A stretch of 64,000 nucleotides of DNA, from positions 1-64,000 of the forward strand of contig JAECUM010003637.1 of assembly GCA_016617855.1 (NCBI GenBank), given 5' to 3'. Within the stretch, counting starts at the first letter, position 1. Each line of letters begins with the position of its first letter. A program made the position numbers and the translations under genes. Source of the stretch: Megalonaias nervosa. Taxonomy: Eukaryota > Mollusca > Bivalvia > Unionida > Unionidae. Shown piece by piece: positions 20,821 through 31,152 of the stretch. A model generated the notes under the pieces. The model searched no databases. It was not told the DNA's origin and saw only the letters and a program-made list of their open reading frames with translations.

Positions 20821-21420
20821 ATGGATATAATTGACTTTTCTGCGACACGAAAACAAGAACCAGTAAAACACCATCCAGCGCTTCCGAATTCTATCAGAAT
20901 GATTATAATAGGCCCATCTGGAAGTGGGAAGACGCAATTACTGCTTAATCTAATAATGAGATGGTTGAAGTGGGATAAATTATATTTAGTAGCGCCATCT
21001 GTAGATGATCAGCGATGTTACGAAGTACTTAAAGATTTTAATGAAAACGCAAAATCGTTACATGAAGACAATGTCATAGACTTTATTACTGATATTGATG
21101 AAGCGCCATCCGTAGATGATCTGGATGGATTCATTAATAATTTAGTAGTGTATGATGATGTTATGCTGGACAAACAATCAAATCCAGCTAGAATATTTTC
21201 ACGAGGTAGACATAAAAATACAGACGTGATTTATGTTACCCAGAGATATACACAAATTCCAAAAGTAATCAGAGACAACTGTAACATTTTGGTTGTGTTC
21301 AACGGAGTAGATAATCATACGCTGCAAAATATTTATTATACTTGGTGTTCAGGCGACATGGACATGAACAAATTTAAAAATTTCTTTTCAAAAGCACAAG
21401 CTGCTCCTTTGGTTTTGTAA
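20821..21420 (+). CDS. genome-packaging ATPase (A32/FtsK-HerA type)
   Basis: Intact, 199 residues. Pumps viral DNA into capsids in this virus group. Walker A GPSGSGKTQLLL at residues 31-42, Walker B LVVYDD at 108-113, an arginine-rich segment ARIFSRGRHKNTD, and a sensor motif VIYVTQRYTQIPKVIRDN. Length matches small Polinton and adenovirus-IVa2-like packaging ATPases. It is the last gene before the right terminal module and is divergent from the PLA2 gene. Confidence 0.9.
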   Translation: MDIIDFSATRKQEPVKHHPALPNSIRMIIIGPSGSGKTQLLLNLIMRWLKWDKLYLVAPSVDDQRCYEVLKDFNENAKSLHEDNVIDFITDIDEAPSVDDLDGFINNLVVYDDVMLDKQSNPARIFSRGRHKNTDVIYVTQRYTQIPKVIRDNCNILVVFNGVDNHTLQNIYYTWCSGDMDMNKFKNFFSKAQAAPLVL

Positions 21421-21487
21421 CGATAAATTTACATGATCCTAGGTCAAGATATCGCAACGGACTTGATATAATTTTTGGATAAAATTC

Positions 21488-21753
21488 ATAGCAGCAGTAG
21501 AGCTGAACGACAAAAAATTGAGTGACCCGCGAGTAAACGAATCGCATAAAAATCTGAAAAAAAATACGTCAACAAAAAGTAACGGAAATGAGCTAACCCA
21601 AACGATTTATTATCCGTTTTTCAAACTATATGGTAATAATAAAAGTTAGGAGGTTCGGTTTATGTTATTGACCTTTTTTTTCAGCCCCCTGTAGGAGCCT
21701 TTATTTTTATAAATAAAGTTTCAGTCAAGTGGTCTGTTCAGCTCTACTGCTGC
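21488..21753. repeat. right terminal module of element 1 (TIR with internal inverted copy)
   Basis: Outer end GTTCAGCTCTACTGCTGCT (21735-21753) and an inner inverted copy AGCAGCAGTAGAGCTGAAC (21490-21508). Read inward from the right end, it matches the left module: AGCAGCAG, then AATAAAGGCTCCTAC, then GGCTGAAAAAA; the inner copies of both modules are also followed by the same CTGCTGCTATGAATT. The right module is about 90 bp longer than the left. Confidence 0.85.
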
Positions 21754-21756
21754 TCC

Positions 21757-23195
21757 AGGCAATATTAACATTAGAAATGTGGAATATTTGTAATAATTTG
21801 TTGCTAATTTGGTTACTAGAATCGGTTAGAAACACCATGCAAAAACCATACAAATGTGAAGCATGAAATTACATTATGGAAAACCAAAGCACAATTTAGT
21901 CTGCAAGTATAATTTACTGCCGTTTTGCTAGACTAACCAAAAGATGTCGTCTGCTTTATTCAACATGCGCTTATGCATCGTCAAAAGTATGCATTTAATA
22001 AGATAATGTCATTGCATTGAGCTCTAGTATCATACAAATGCTAAGTTGTTTTGTTTTTTTTTTGTTTTTTTTTTTGTTTTTTTTTAACATTACAAAGGCA
22101 TGGTGGCTAAACAAGCCATCTAAGATCTTTATATACAAGCCTCGAGCAAAACGTTACAAATATAATTTTTTTTAATGTGCAGTATAGCAGAGTAAAGAAG
22201 TGGAACTTAAAGGATAATAGAATTTAAGATGGTATAATTCATGTTTGTAAGATCTTGTATAGATATTCCAGTGAAATATGTTTGTTTTGTTTCCATTTTG
22301 TTTACTGATATAGATGCATTTTGAGATAATGTATATAGTAGCAATGGTTGCCATTCAACCAGAATTGTTCTTGGCTCAGGTTTCATAATCTTATAATGAA
22401 ATGCTTGACCTCAAACACATCCACAAGGCAATTTCCTTTAATAGAGGTGAATTTAGCAACATATCATTGGATTATAACCAGGTACCTCTCCCTTGTAATG
22501 CTGACCTAATTTGCAATAAAAAAAACCCCCAAATATATGTTATTATTTTCATTAGCACATCAGATATGATATCATGGATATCCATTATTCTTCTGGCACT
22601 GTATTAGTTACATAATCCTCTTTCCAATCTAATGAGACATTAAGTATTGCAGAACTCTGAACCCTTATTGACACAACCACAAAATTATTCTTGAAAATAT
22701 TTCTCCATATTTTAAGGATTTTACCCTGCTTTAACATTATTGTTTGTTTCATATGCTCAAATTTAAAGACTTTTACATCTTTAACTTGTGTCAGAAAGGT
22801 TTACCATTGGTAATAATTTTGCCCAGTGCTGTATAACTAGGATTGTGCTGATGTATCATTAAACCCTATCAATGCATACATGTGTATACATGCAGACTCT
22901 TTAAAAGATTTACATTGAATTATTACTCATGTTCAAATAAACATCCTTATACATCATTGCCATTACATACAAGAAAAGGATCAAAGCATTCAGTTTCATC
23001 ATGCTGTTTAGGCTAGACAGTGAGCATCTGTCTGTCTATTGGTGCCTATGTGTTTTGTTTTTTTTTAATTGAAAAGTACATTTACCATGAGGCTTCATAT
23101 TAGCTTGAGCTTGGAAGCTGCTTCTTGTGATTGTAAGAATAACGTTGACTAGGTTGTATATCATTATTCACAATGATTGACTTTGTTAACTTAAA
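21757..23195. other. gene-free host DNA
   Basis: AT-rich sequence with a T-rich stretch at about 22044-22085. I see no gene or repeat. Confidence 0.5.
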
Positions 23196-23200
23196 CATCA

Positions 23201-23398
23201 GGATTTGACACCAAGCTCACATTCAGCCGTTTGGCAGCAGGATCATGGGGGAAATATTACCATGTTCATGGTAGATTATTGCTGATTGAAGAAAATGAGG
23301 CAGATGAATCACCTACACAATACACACAACTTCTCTTCTTATCAAACTCAGGCTCTTCTATGAGACTGTACTTTAATGTTAATCTTTGTCGACATTAG
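23201..23398 (+). other. unrecognised open stretch, possible exon
   Basis: 66 codons open after an AG (AACATCAG) and ending in TAG; begins GFDTKLTFSRLAAGSWGKYY and has no ATG. Composition looks protein-like, but I do not recognise a family. It could be a last exon or transposon residue. Confidence 0.2.
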
Positions 23399-23593
23399 GT
23401 GGTTTTTCAAATCAAAGATGCAAGAGTAATCATCTTTATATTAGAAGAAAGATATATAGAAAAGGTTACAGTTTATTTAATGATAGGTGATTGGGATCAA
23501 GCCTAAATTTGTCCCTTTGGAATACTTCTTTTGAACAGGAATAATAGTACCTGTCTGTCAACCTCCCCTCCTTCTCTCTCATTCTCTCTAACT

Positions 23594-23595
<2 letters not shown>

Positions 23596-23660
<65 letters not shown>
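23596..23660. repeat. (TA)n microsatellite
   Basis: About 63 bp of TA dinucleotides. Confidence 0.97.
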
Positions 23661-23661
<1 letters not shown>

Positions 23662-24059
23662 GTATATAGAGTCTGATGAAGCAATAAAGCGAAACCAGTC
23701 ACACCTTCTATGTGTTGGTATTGTTTATTTTATAATTTATATCTGTATATATGAACATTGTCTTGTCAGCTCTTTCTCACCCTACGTAAGTCTTGCAGAC
23801 ACTAAACTAAATGTGCCTGTGGGTTCTTCCAATCATGTGCATATCAGTTGCCTAAATTCAGATCACTGTTATTGACTTTGACTTGGAAATTGGATAATGT
23901 TACTAATGTGGCTAAATTAATCTATAAAAATGACAAGTCATTCTGCAGCAGATTCAGTTATAGCATTGATTACTTTTGTCAGGGCCACAGTGAAATCTGG
24001 GCAAGGTTTCGGTGTATATGTTTAGTTCACCTTGCCATAAGGTGTCCACCCATCATCTG

Positions 24060-24960
24060 TTCATCAACAATTGCTTCTTACCACAAAGGAAACCATATTT
24101 CTTATATGATTTGGAATATGGGCTCATATAATCAAGATCTCAGATGGGTTTTGTAATGAGTGAGATTCATGCATGTTAATGAACTGTTCTTGCATTTGAT
24201 TGACTGTGCTTCATGCCACTGAAGAGACAGTATTTCTGACAGTTTTGATCAAGCTTGGGGAATAGGCTAATATTATTAAGATGTTGGATGAGTTTTATTG
24301 TGAATGAGACCTATGCATATTATTGAGATGATTTTACATCCGACTGGCTGAGATTATAATCACCCTAAAGAGTATATTGTTTAATGGCTTTCGATCACAC
24401 TTGGAAAATATTGGTAGTCTTATGCAGTCAAGATCTTGGATGAGTAGAGTTATAAGCTTGATGTAGGCGTGTAATGGAATGATGTTGCATCTGATTGGAT
24501 GAGTTTGTCAACAACCAGGTGTCTCAATTTCTAATCAGATTTTGATCAAACTTGTTAGGTCTTATATCATCAAAATATTGAATGACTTTGATTATGAGCA
24601 AGATCTATACATGTTAATTAGATGCTCTTGTTACCTGATTGGTTCAATGTCTTACCAGTCTGAAAATATTTTGCTCAGACTTGGTAAATCAGCCTAATCA
24701 TGATGGTCTCAAAAAGGTTCTATAATTAGTGTGAGTGATAACATATTTTTGAAGTTATATTGCATCAAATTAGCTGAGTTTGAATCCTCTCTGGAAACTC
24801 TGGAACAAATATGATTTTGTTAAAAGTAGGTAAATAGACTTGTATAATTTAAAACTTGTACTAACTGGATTATGAGTGACATCTTAGCATATTATGCATT
24901 TTGCTTGCGAAAGAACTTGAATTTGTAGGTAAATCAGCATGATATAAAGGTTGACAAATA
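24060..24960. repeat. ancient ~120-160 bp tandem repeat
   Basis: Five or six strongly diverged copies of a unit containing TTTGATCAAGCTTGG, AAGATCTTGGATG, GAGTGAGATTCATGCATGTTA and TTGCATCTGATTGGCTGAG-like words. Visible only by recurring order of these words. No coding potential. Confidence 0.6.
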
Positions 24961-26300
24961 TATTACATAATGTTGTTTTTTAAAACAATACAACATATAC
25001 CTGCTTAATGAAATGATAAACAGCTATATAAGCCACGTGTGCAGTATTAGACCTAATTGGACCTCATTTGTCTTATGCCCCTGCCTTGAAATGCAGGAAC
25101 AGGGTCATGCAGTGTTGGGCTTATCCTCATTTTATTTACATATAGGAATGTTCTTAATGTCCTTAATGCACTTGTATGTCCCAAAATGCTTCTGTATGCA
25201 ACTTATCCTGCATTTTACCATACTCTGGAAACTTGGAAGATATTGACATGAGGTCAACATACAAATATCATTCTGTCTTAACACTCACATGCACTTTCTG
25301 GAGTCATGCCCATGTTTGGTGCTGACTGTAGATACTATATACAGCAGACTCCATTTATAGTGGAATTATATGTAATGAAATATTAGATATTCTGAAGAGT
25401 ATCACTAGGTTCCATTCAGTTTTGTATAATTATGAAGAGTATCACAAGGTTCTGTTCAGTTTTGTATATCAGTTCTTCTCTGCTAAAATGAAATTAAGAT
25501 ATAATTCAGTGATTTTTGTGATCACTTGGGCTTCCTTAAATGAGTACCATTTAATGAAGAATAAGTAACCACAGAAATCATTGAATTTGTTTCTTCATTT
25601 GTTTCTGACTTCCTAATTCTTATTAATTTAAAGGATGACAGGTGAAAATGCAGATAGAATATGTTAGATCATTAATCATTAACGGCAAACAAAATCAATA
25701 GTTAGTAAAACTTAAAATGCATATAGTGATAATTAAATTGATACTCTTCCCGGGTCTCCACAGTAAATACTGTATTTTAATTAACCAATGATGTCTTATT
25801 GTCATCCATAAAATAACATAGAAGTTTGTTTCATTTGTTTTCCTCTTTTGTGAAATGAGAATTGCTTTTCACAACTAAAGATTTCTTGCAAAGATTAATA
25901 CATTTTTGTGCAGGTAGTCAAGAACTTATAGAAGGTCACAAAATAGCTTGATAGATTCACTTCTTTTCCCTCAAGTGATTAATATAACATGAATTATGTT
26001 CAATCTGAAGATTATTTGTATTTTGGTGCAATTTATAGCCAGTTTACTGAATATTTTTTTAAAAAGTGATCAAGTGTCATTTTTACCATAAAGTAGCAGA
26101 TCAAACATATCATTTCTCTTCACATTTGTGCTAATCTCATATTTGTTGATTGGAATAATTCATTAATAACAGATGACAATAAAAATATTGTCTGTTGGTA
26201 CTAGTGATGTCACACATTTGGTGTGCTGGGGTTAAATGTAAACTCCCAATTTAATATCAGTAATATACCATACCTGTTGCTATTGCATAGCCAGTACTTA
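24960..26300. other. gene-free host DNA
   Basis: No gene seen. A short duplication (GAAGAGTATCAC, AGGTTC, TTCAGTTTTGTATA) lies at about 25395-25475. Confidence 0.5.
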
Positions 26301-26308
26301 TCCAGGAG

Positions 26309-29300
26309 GAAAATAACCAGACCGAATGATGACAATTTCATCCTCCCATTAGGATGGACCAGAAGCTTCCACAACACAGAATCACCCCTGCAGGAGAACC
26401 CCACATGTTTTGGGCATGTGTGCAGGTGCTTATCATTGCTTATGTAAAGAAGATTTGCTGCCGCGTTGTGGCTCAGTGTGTGTGTGAATTATTGTCTTGC
26501 ATGTTATCTTGATTGATTGCTATATGTTTATTTAAACTCTCTAGAGATTTTTTCCTAGATATTTGATCAGTACATGCGGTGTACATCTTTATGTTTTAAT
26601 CTGTACCGTTTACCTCCTCTCAGTGCGTTATTGGTCTTGCATTAGTTGTTTAACAAAATGCAGGTCTAATCAGCAATGGGTAGGTATTTGATATCCCTAT
26701 CCTTGCATTTTGCAGTCAATGGACTCATCTGCCAATCATTAATTCACCTTACCTATATCATGAATGTTGACAATTTATACATGATAACCAGGTTGCACAC
26801 CACTTTTTCACTTCATCTATCATGCTAGGTTATAGAACAGATGTTGTTTTTCCTTTCTAATTATCAGATTTTTTTTTGCAGATTGGAAGTTTCTTTGCTG
26901 TATTTAAGCTTGGTTGACTTGAAAGTAACAAAGATGTGTGCAAACTTTCTCTCCATTGTGAATGTTGCAAATGCAAACAACTTACACCTGTTACTCTTTC
27001 AGAAGTACATACTGTAATATACATAGAGCGCCCCCCCTCAGAGGTTTCCAGGTTTTCCTTCTCTGAGTCCCTCAGGTCTCAGAGAAGGATTACCAATGTG
27101 TCCCCAGAGATGCGTACAGGTAGTGGGGCCCCTTCCAAGGGAGGTTATAACTGGGTGGAGGGTGAGTCACATTGTCCCAAGAGCGAAAAGCATCACTGTC
27201 CCCAATCTGTGAGGGCAGAGACAAAGTTCTGAGTTGCGCCCTGACAAGAGAAATGAGCGGCATCCTCTCTTTACCACTAGGACAGAGAACGAGTTGTGCA
27301 CTCCCCTCCAGCACAATCTCACAACGAAAATGGCAGTGAGCAAGCTGCATCCAACAGCAAGGGAAATCAGTATAGTTTACTGACTCACAACTCAGTAAGG
27401 GGTGTCAATTGCACAGCTCACACCTAAGAGGGGAGCAGTACCTGTTCAGTCCAAGGAATCCATTGTCAGTGATGTGATCAAGGCCCTTAACAAAGGGTTT
27501 GCTCAGATCGAAGTCTGTCAGAACTGGGGATGGATCTTCCTACAGATCTGAGTTGCCGGTTGAGTCCTTTCTCGGTCACTGGGCACCGGGCACCTATCAC
27601 TGGACACCAGATACTGGGTAGCAGGCATGTGGCATTGGAGATCCAGTGGTACAGAGATTGTAATTGGGCCAAGTTCCCACCCAGTCTCCTGAGTATCATT
27701 TCATCCCATGTGGACTTCAAATCGGCTTACAGATGCCATGTTAAGGCAGAGGATCAGATTAGCATCTGCTGCTCTATTTTCACCTTAAATCCATATTGGA
27801 TGTAGGGCCTTCCACAGCAGAAAGTGATTAGCCCTTTCCCTGCATGCTGCAAGGACTGCTGGATGTGGACCACAATAGTAATTCATACCTGGGGGCCTTG
27901 GACCAAAATCGTCTTACGAGATTGAGTCTATAAAGAGGGAGGGGATATACCTTCTCCAAAACGGTCTAGGTGGGTGGAGAGTCACCTGAAACCACCAGCG
28001 AAGCCCACTACTGTAAGCAGTCCATTAACTAAGTGGCAGGAGTTGCTGGTTCAAGTTTCTCGTCCACGAGTCTCCCCCTAAACAGAGAGACATTGGATCA
28101 CATAGCACTGCCTACCAGCAGAGAGTGCAGGATGATGGTGTCCTTTCTGTCCTTGTTTAAGCCAACAAGTTTGACACAGTTTGGTACCTCCTCAATTCGC
28201 ATCCCCAGCAACTTCATAATCATTGGTTATGGAGGCAGAGGAGGAGGAATCCTAGTCATTCGATAAATGAAATTTACCACCTCTAGCCCAGCAAGCTGTG
28301 TCCCAACCCTTCAGGTTCTGGTGACTTCCAAATTCTTTCCAGTTTGGAGAAACTTTCTGGGACAAACTTTCGACCACATCTCTTGTTCATTCATCACTCT
28401 GTTATGATGAAGGAGCTCATGCAGAGGTTTAGCAAGGGACAGGCTTTTGCTAAACAACTTAGTCCAATAGAAGGTAGTCTGTCCCCCCTCCTCTGCATTG
28501 CAAGCTTTTGAATGCAGCTTCTAGCTTCAAGGTTCATGCCCCTTCTTGGCCCACTAAACCCCACACTTTGGATGTGGAATGTGGCTCAAGTGGGTATTTT
28601 AATGAGGACCTGTGAAATCATTGGAATCCTTAGAAAAAAAAATGCTAGGTTACTAGTAACTGTAGCCTAGTATTCTGACCTCCTTTCAGCAGGATCGTTC
28701 AGTCAACTGCAGGAGGAATCTCTGTTGCCAATGGCTCTCCATCATTTCTTGGAAGCAGTGGCATATACATCTAGGCATGAGTTATCCTTTGTCAGTGGCA
28801 ACTTCCAAGCTCTTACTAGATCACAGTAAGAACCTTCTTAGGGCTGCTACCCTGGAGGCAGAGACTCTCATAGGAGGGATCATCCAGTCTGTTTCTACTT
28901 GAGAGACCATCAACACTGGTCCCTAGCACCCACTTCTTGCTCATCAAGACCAGCTAAGAAGTGGAATCATCCTGATTGTTATCAGGGCCCATCAGCTAAA
29001 TTATTCAAAGTTTTGCAGCCCCTGTGTAAACAACAGCCCCAATTCAGAGCTCCACCTTGGCATGTGGGCCCTAAAAGGGAGCAGCAAAAAATCCCAGGGA
29101 AAAAGTTCACAAGCCCTTCCCCTTTCGTAAGTACAAGGGTGGACATATCTAGGGTCTTGCTCCCTCTTCTGTAGAGAATATATCTTCCTTTAATTTTTGG
29201 GGTGCCAGACTAAACCATTTTCACAGTCTTGGTCATGCGTAATGGTTGATGGCTGGGTCCTTTTTAACATAAGAGATGGTTACTGGCTTCAATTCTGGTA

Positions 29301-30764
29301 GCAGTTGCATCCCATTTAAAATCATTAGGTATTCCCATCCTTCAATATTTTGACGATTTATTGTTCCCTCAGACTAGACCTGTCTTGCTGTTGGCCCATA
29401 GTGAACACGCTGGGTCTTCTATCCAACTTCAAGAAATCAAAGCTCAATCCATCTCAAGGTTTAGTCTACATGGGGGTAAATTTCATCACAGATAGAGGGT
29501 TGATATGTGTTCCTCTGGTCAAGAGTAAACACGATCCTGTCTCCATTGGAGACACTCAGAATTAAGACTGCATTGTTAACTGATTGTTTTCTCACTCTGC
29601 TGGGGACGTTGAACTCCACAGGTGACATGTTTCCTCTAGTAGAATCTTTCATGGTTGGTGTAGTATAAAATGTGTCAATCCTTGTTGTTTGATGAAGTAT
29701 AAAACCTGTCAGTCCGTGTTGCCCCACTGTGTGCACAGTAGCTGTTTTTTCTCTTCTTCTTTGAAGAAAAAACAATACTCGGTTTCTACTAATAAGGGCT
29801 ATTGAGCAACCCTTCCCAACACTCAGATTTTCATTGGGATGGATTCTCATTTAGCAGACTGGATCAGGTATGTCAAATTGCAAAGACCAGTGTCTCACTC
29901 TCAAATACCTAAATGGAGCCTCTCTTGCATCTTGTGGTCTATAAATACCCCCTCTCTACCGACCCCAAACCTTTGGATGAAGCTTGCTTTGAGAACCTTA
30001 CAATCAAGACAGTTTTCTTCCTCACATTAGCATCTAGGAGATGAAGGGGTGAGCTTCATGCCCGATACATAGAACAGGGCAGTATCAGATTCAATGGGAA
30101 TTATGAGTTAGTTTCTTTCCTTTGCCATCAAGTATTTTTCAGCCAAACTTCAGCTTCCTTTCATTGTCCAACTCCCAACTGAGACAGCCTTAGCCATATC
30201 TGTGATGGTATGACCAAGATAGGCATTTATGTTTAGTTAGGGCTCTAGTTTTTCACTTAGCGGCCTCTAAAGAGTGAAAAAAAGGATAGTAAGCATCTTT
30301 TTCTCTCCATTATATATTCAGCTGATTTTCCAGGTTCTACCATTTCTAGGTGGATTACATTAACTAATAAGAGAATTTGCCAGTCCCATGCTGATAGGGA
30401 CCTGTCTTTCATGAAAATAAAGCCCATGAGGTTCAAGCCATTGCTGCCTGGTGGACTTCTGTAACTCATTCATCTTGGAAGATGTGATGAATGCAGTAGC
30501 ATCAGGTATGGTATTACTGATATTGGGAGGGAGGGAGAAAACTAATTTTAATGCTGTAATACTTACCTGGTGCTATTGTCAGACCCCTCCTTCCTCTCTG
30601 TACTGATGTCCCATTAAGTTAGGCTGCTCCCTAAAACAATGATGAGTGCCAGCATGCATGCCTGATATGTGTGAGGTTCTCTTGCAGGGGTGGTCTAGTG
30701 TTCTGGAAGGTTCTGGTTCATCCTAGTGGGAGGATGGAATTTTCATCATTTGGTTGAGGTATTT
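26309..30764 (+). mobile_element. DIRS-type tyrosine-recombinase retrotransposon, decayed
   Basis: About 4.5 kb. The ends 26309-26435 and 30639-30764 are inverted repeats of each other (~127 bp, imperfect), as in DIRS elements. Reverse transcriptase catalytic box YFDDLL at about 29347, followed by a typical NFKKSKLNPSQ ... GVNFITDRGL strand (29425-29505). A tyrosine recombinase lies near the 3' end: LTIKTVFFLTLASRR at about 29997, and AHEVQAIAAWW at about 30422, where the catalytic H-x2-R is now H-x2-Q (CAA, a likely CpG decay of CGA). The left third (about 26950-28900) should be the gag region but I cannot recognise it. All frames carry stops; inactive. Confidence 0.75.
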
Positions 30765-31152
30765 AATGATTAGAATTACCCCCCCCCCTCAAAAAAACCC
30801 AGCTAAATTTCAGACGTGTATAAAGTACTGTAAAATATGCTGTTATCATTTCCATGAATCACACCATCTTACTGCACATTATTATTATATAATGAAAAAA
30901 TATATTTACAGCTCCAGTGGTTTTAAACGTTCTTTCACATTGTAGGTCATACATGCTTGCATTCAGCCAGAGATTTATACTTGCACAATTCAATGGAAAA
31001 TTATTGCAGAAGAGGGGAACTTGTTCTGTGTCCGAGTATGTCTACATATCTAGATTTCTTCCTTTGCCTGTGTGATCCTGATTCTCTGTACCATAAAATG
31101 TCCTGTTCTTGCTCATTTTCTTCATATTGTCATTCCCTTTTATTTCTTGTTC

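Larger units (their letters stand above)
7883..21753. mobile_element. Element 1: Polinton-like / adintovirus-like integrated virus
   Basis: A 13.9 kb AT-rich unit bounded by inverted terminal modules. The left end AGCAGCAGAGAGGGTGAAC corresponds to the reverse complement of the right end, AGCAGCAGTAGAGCTGAAC. It carries the hallmark set of this virus group: retroviral-type DDE integrase, family B polymerase, A32-type packaging ATPase, jelly-roll capsid protein, penton-like protein, fibre and phospholipase A2. I found no adenain-type protease. Structural genes are on the plus strand at the left; replication and integration genes are at the right. Breaks seen: truncated capsid protein, frameshifts in the membrane protein and integrase, and one frameshift plus two nonsense codons in the polymerase-helicase. 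Several genes are still fully open, so insertion is fairly recent. No clear target-site duplication (TTGCAG left, CCAGGC right). Confidence 0.88.

Noticed and set aside
7877..21759. Target-site duplication of element 1
   Set aside because: TTGCAG on the left and CCAGGC on the right do not match, nor do small shifts of the boundaries.
27530..28266. Several 70-90 codon ORFs in the DIRS region
   Set aside because: Short, overlapping on both strands, and no gag-like motif could be supported; left inside the element call.
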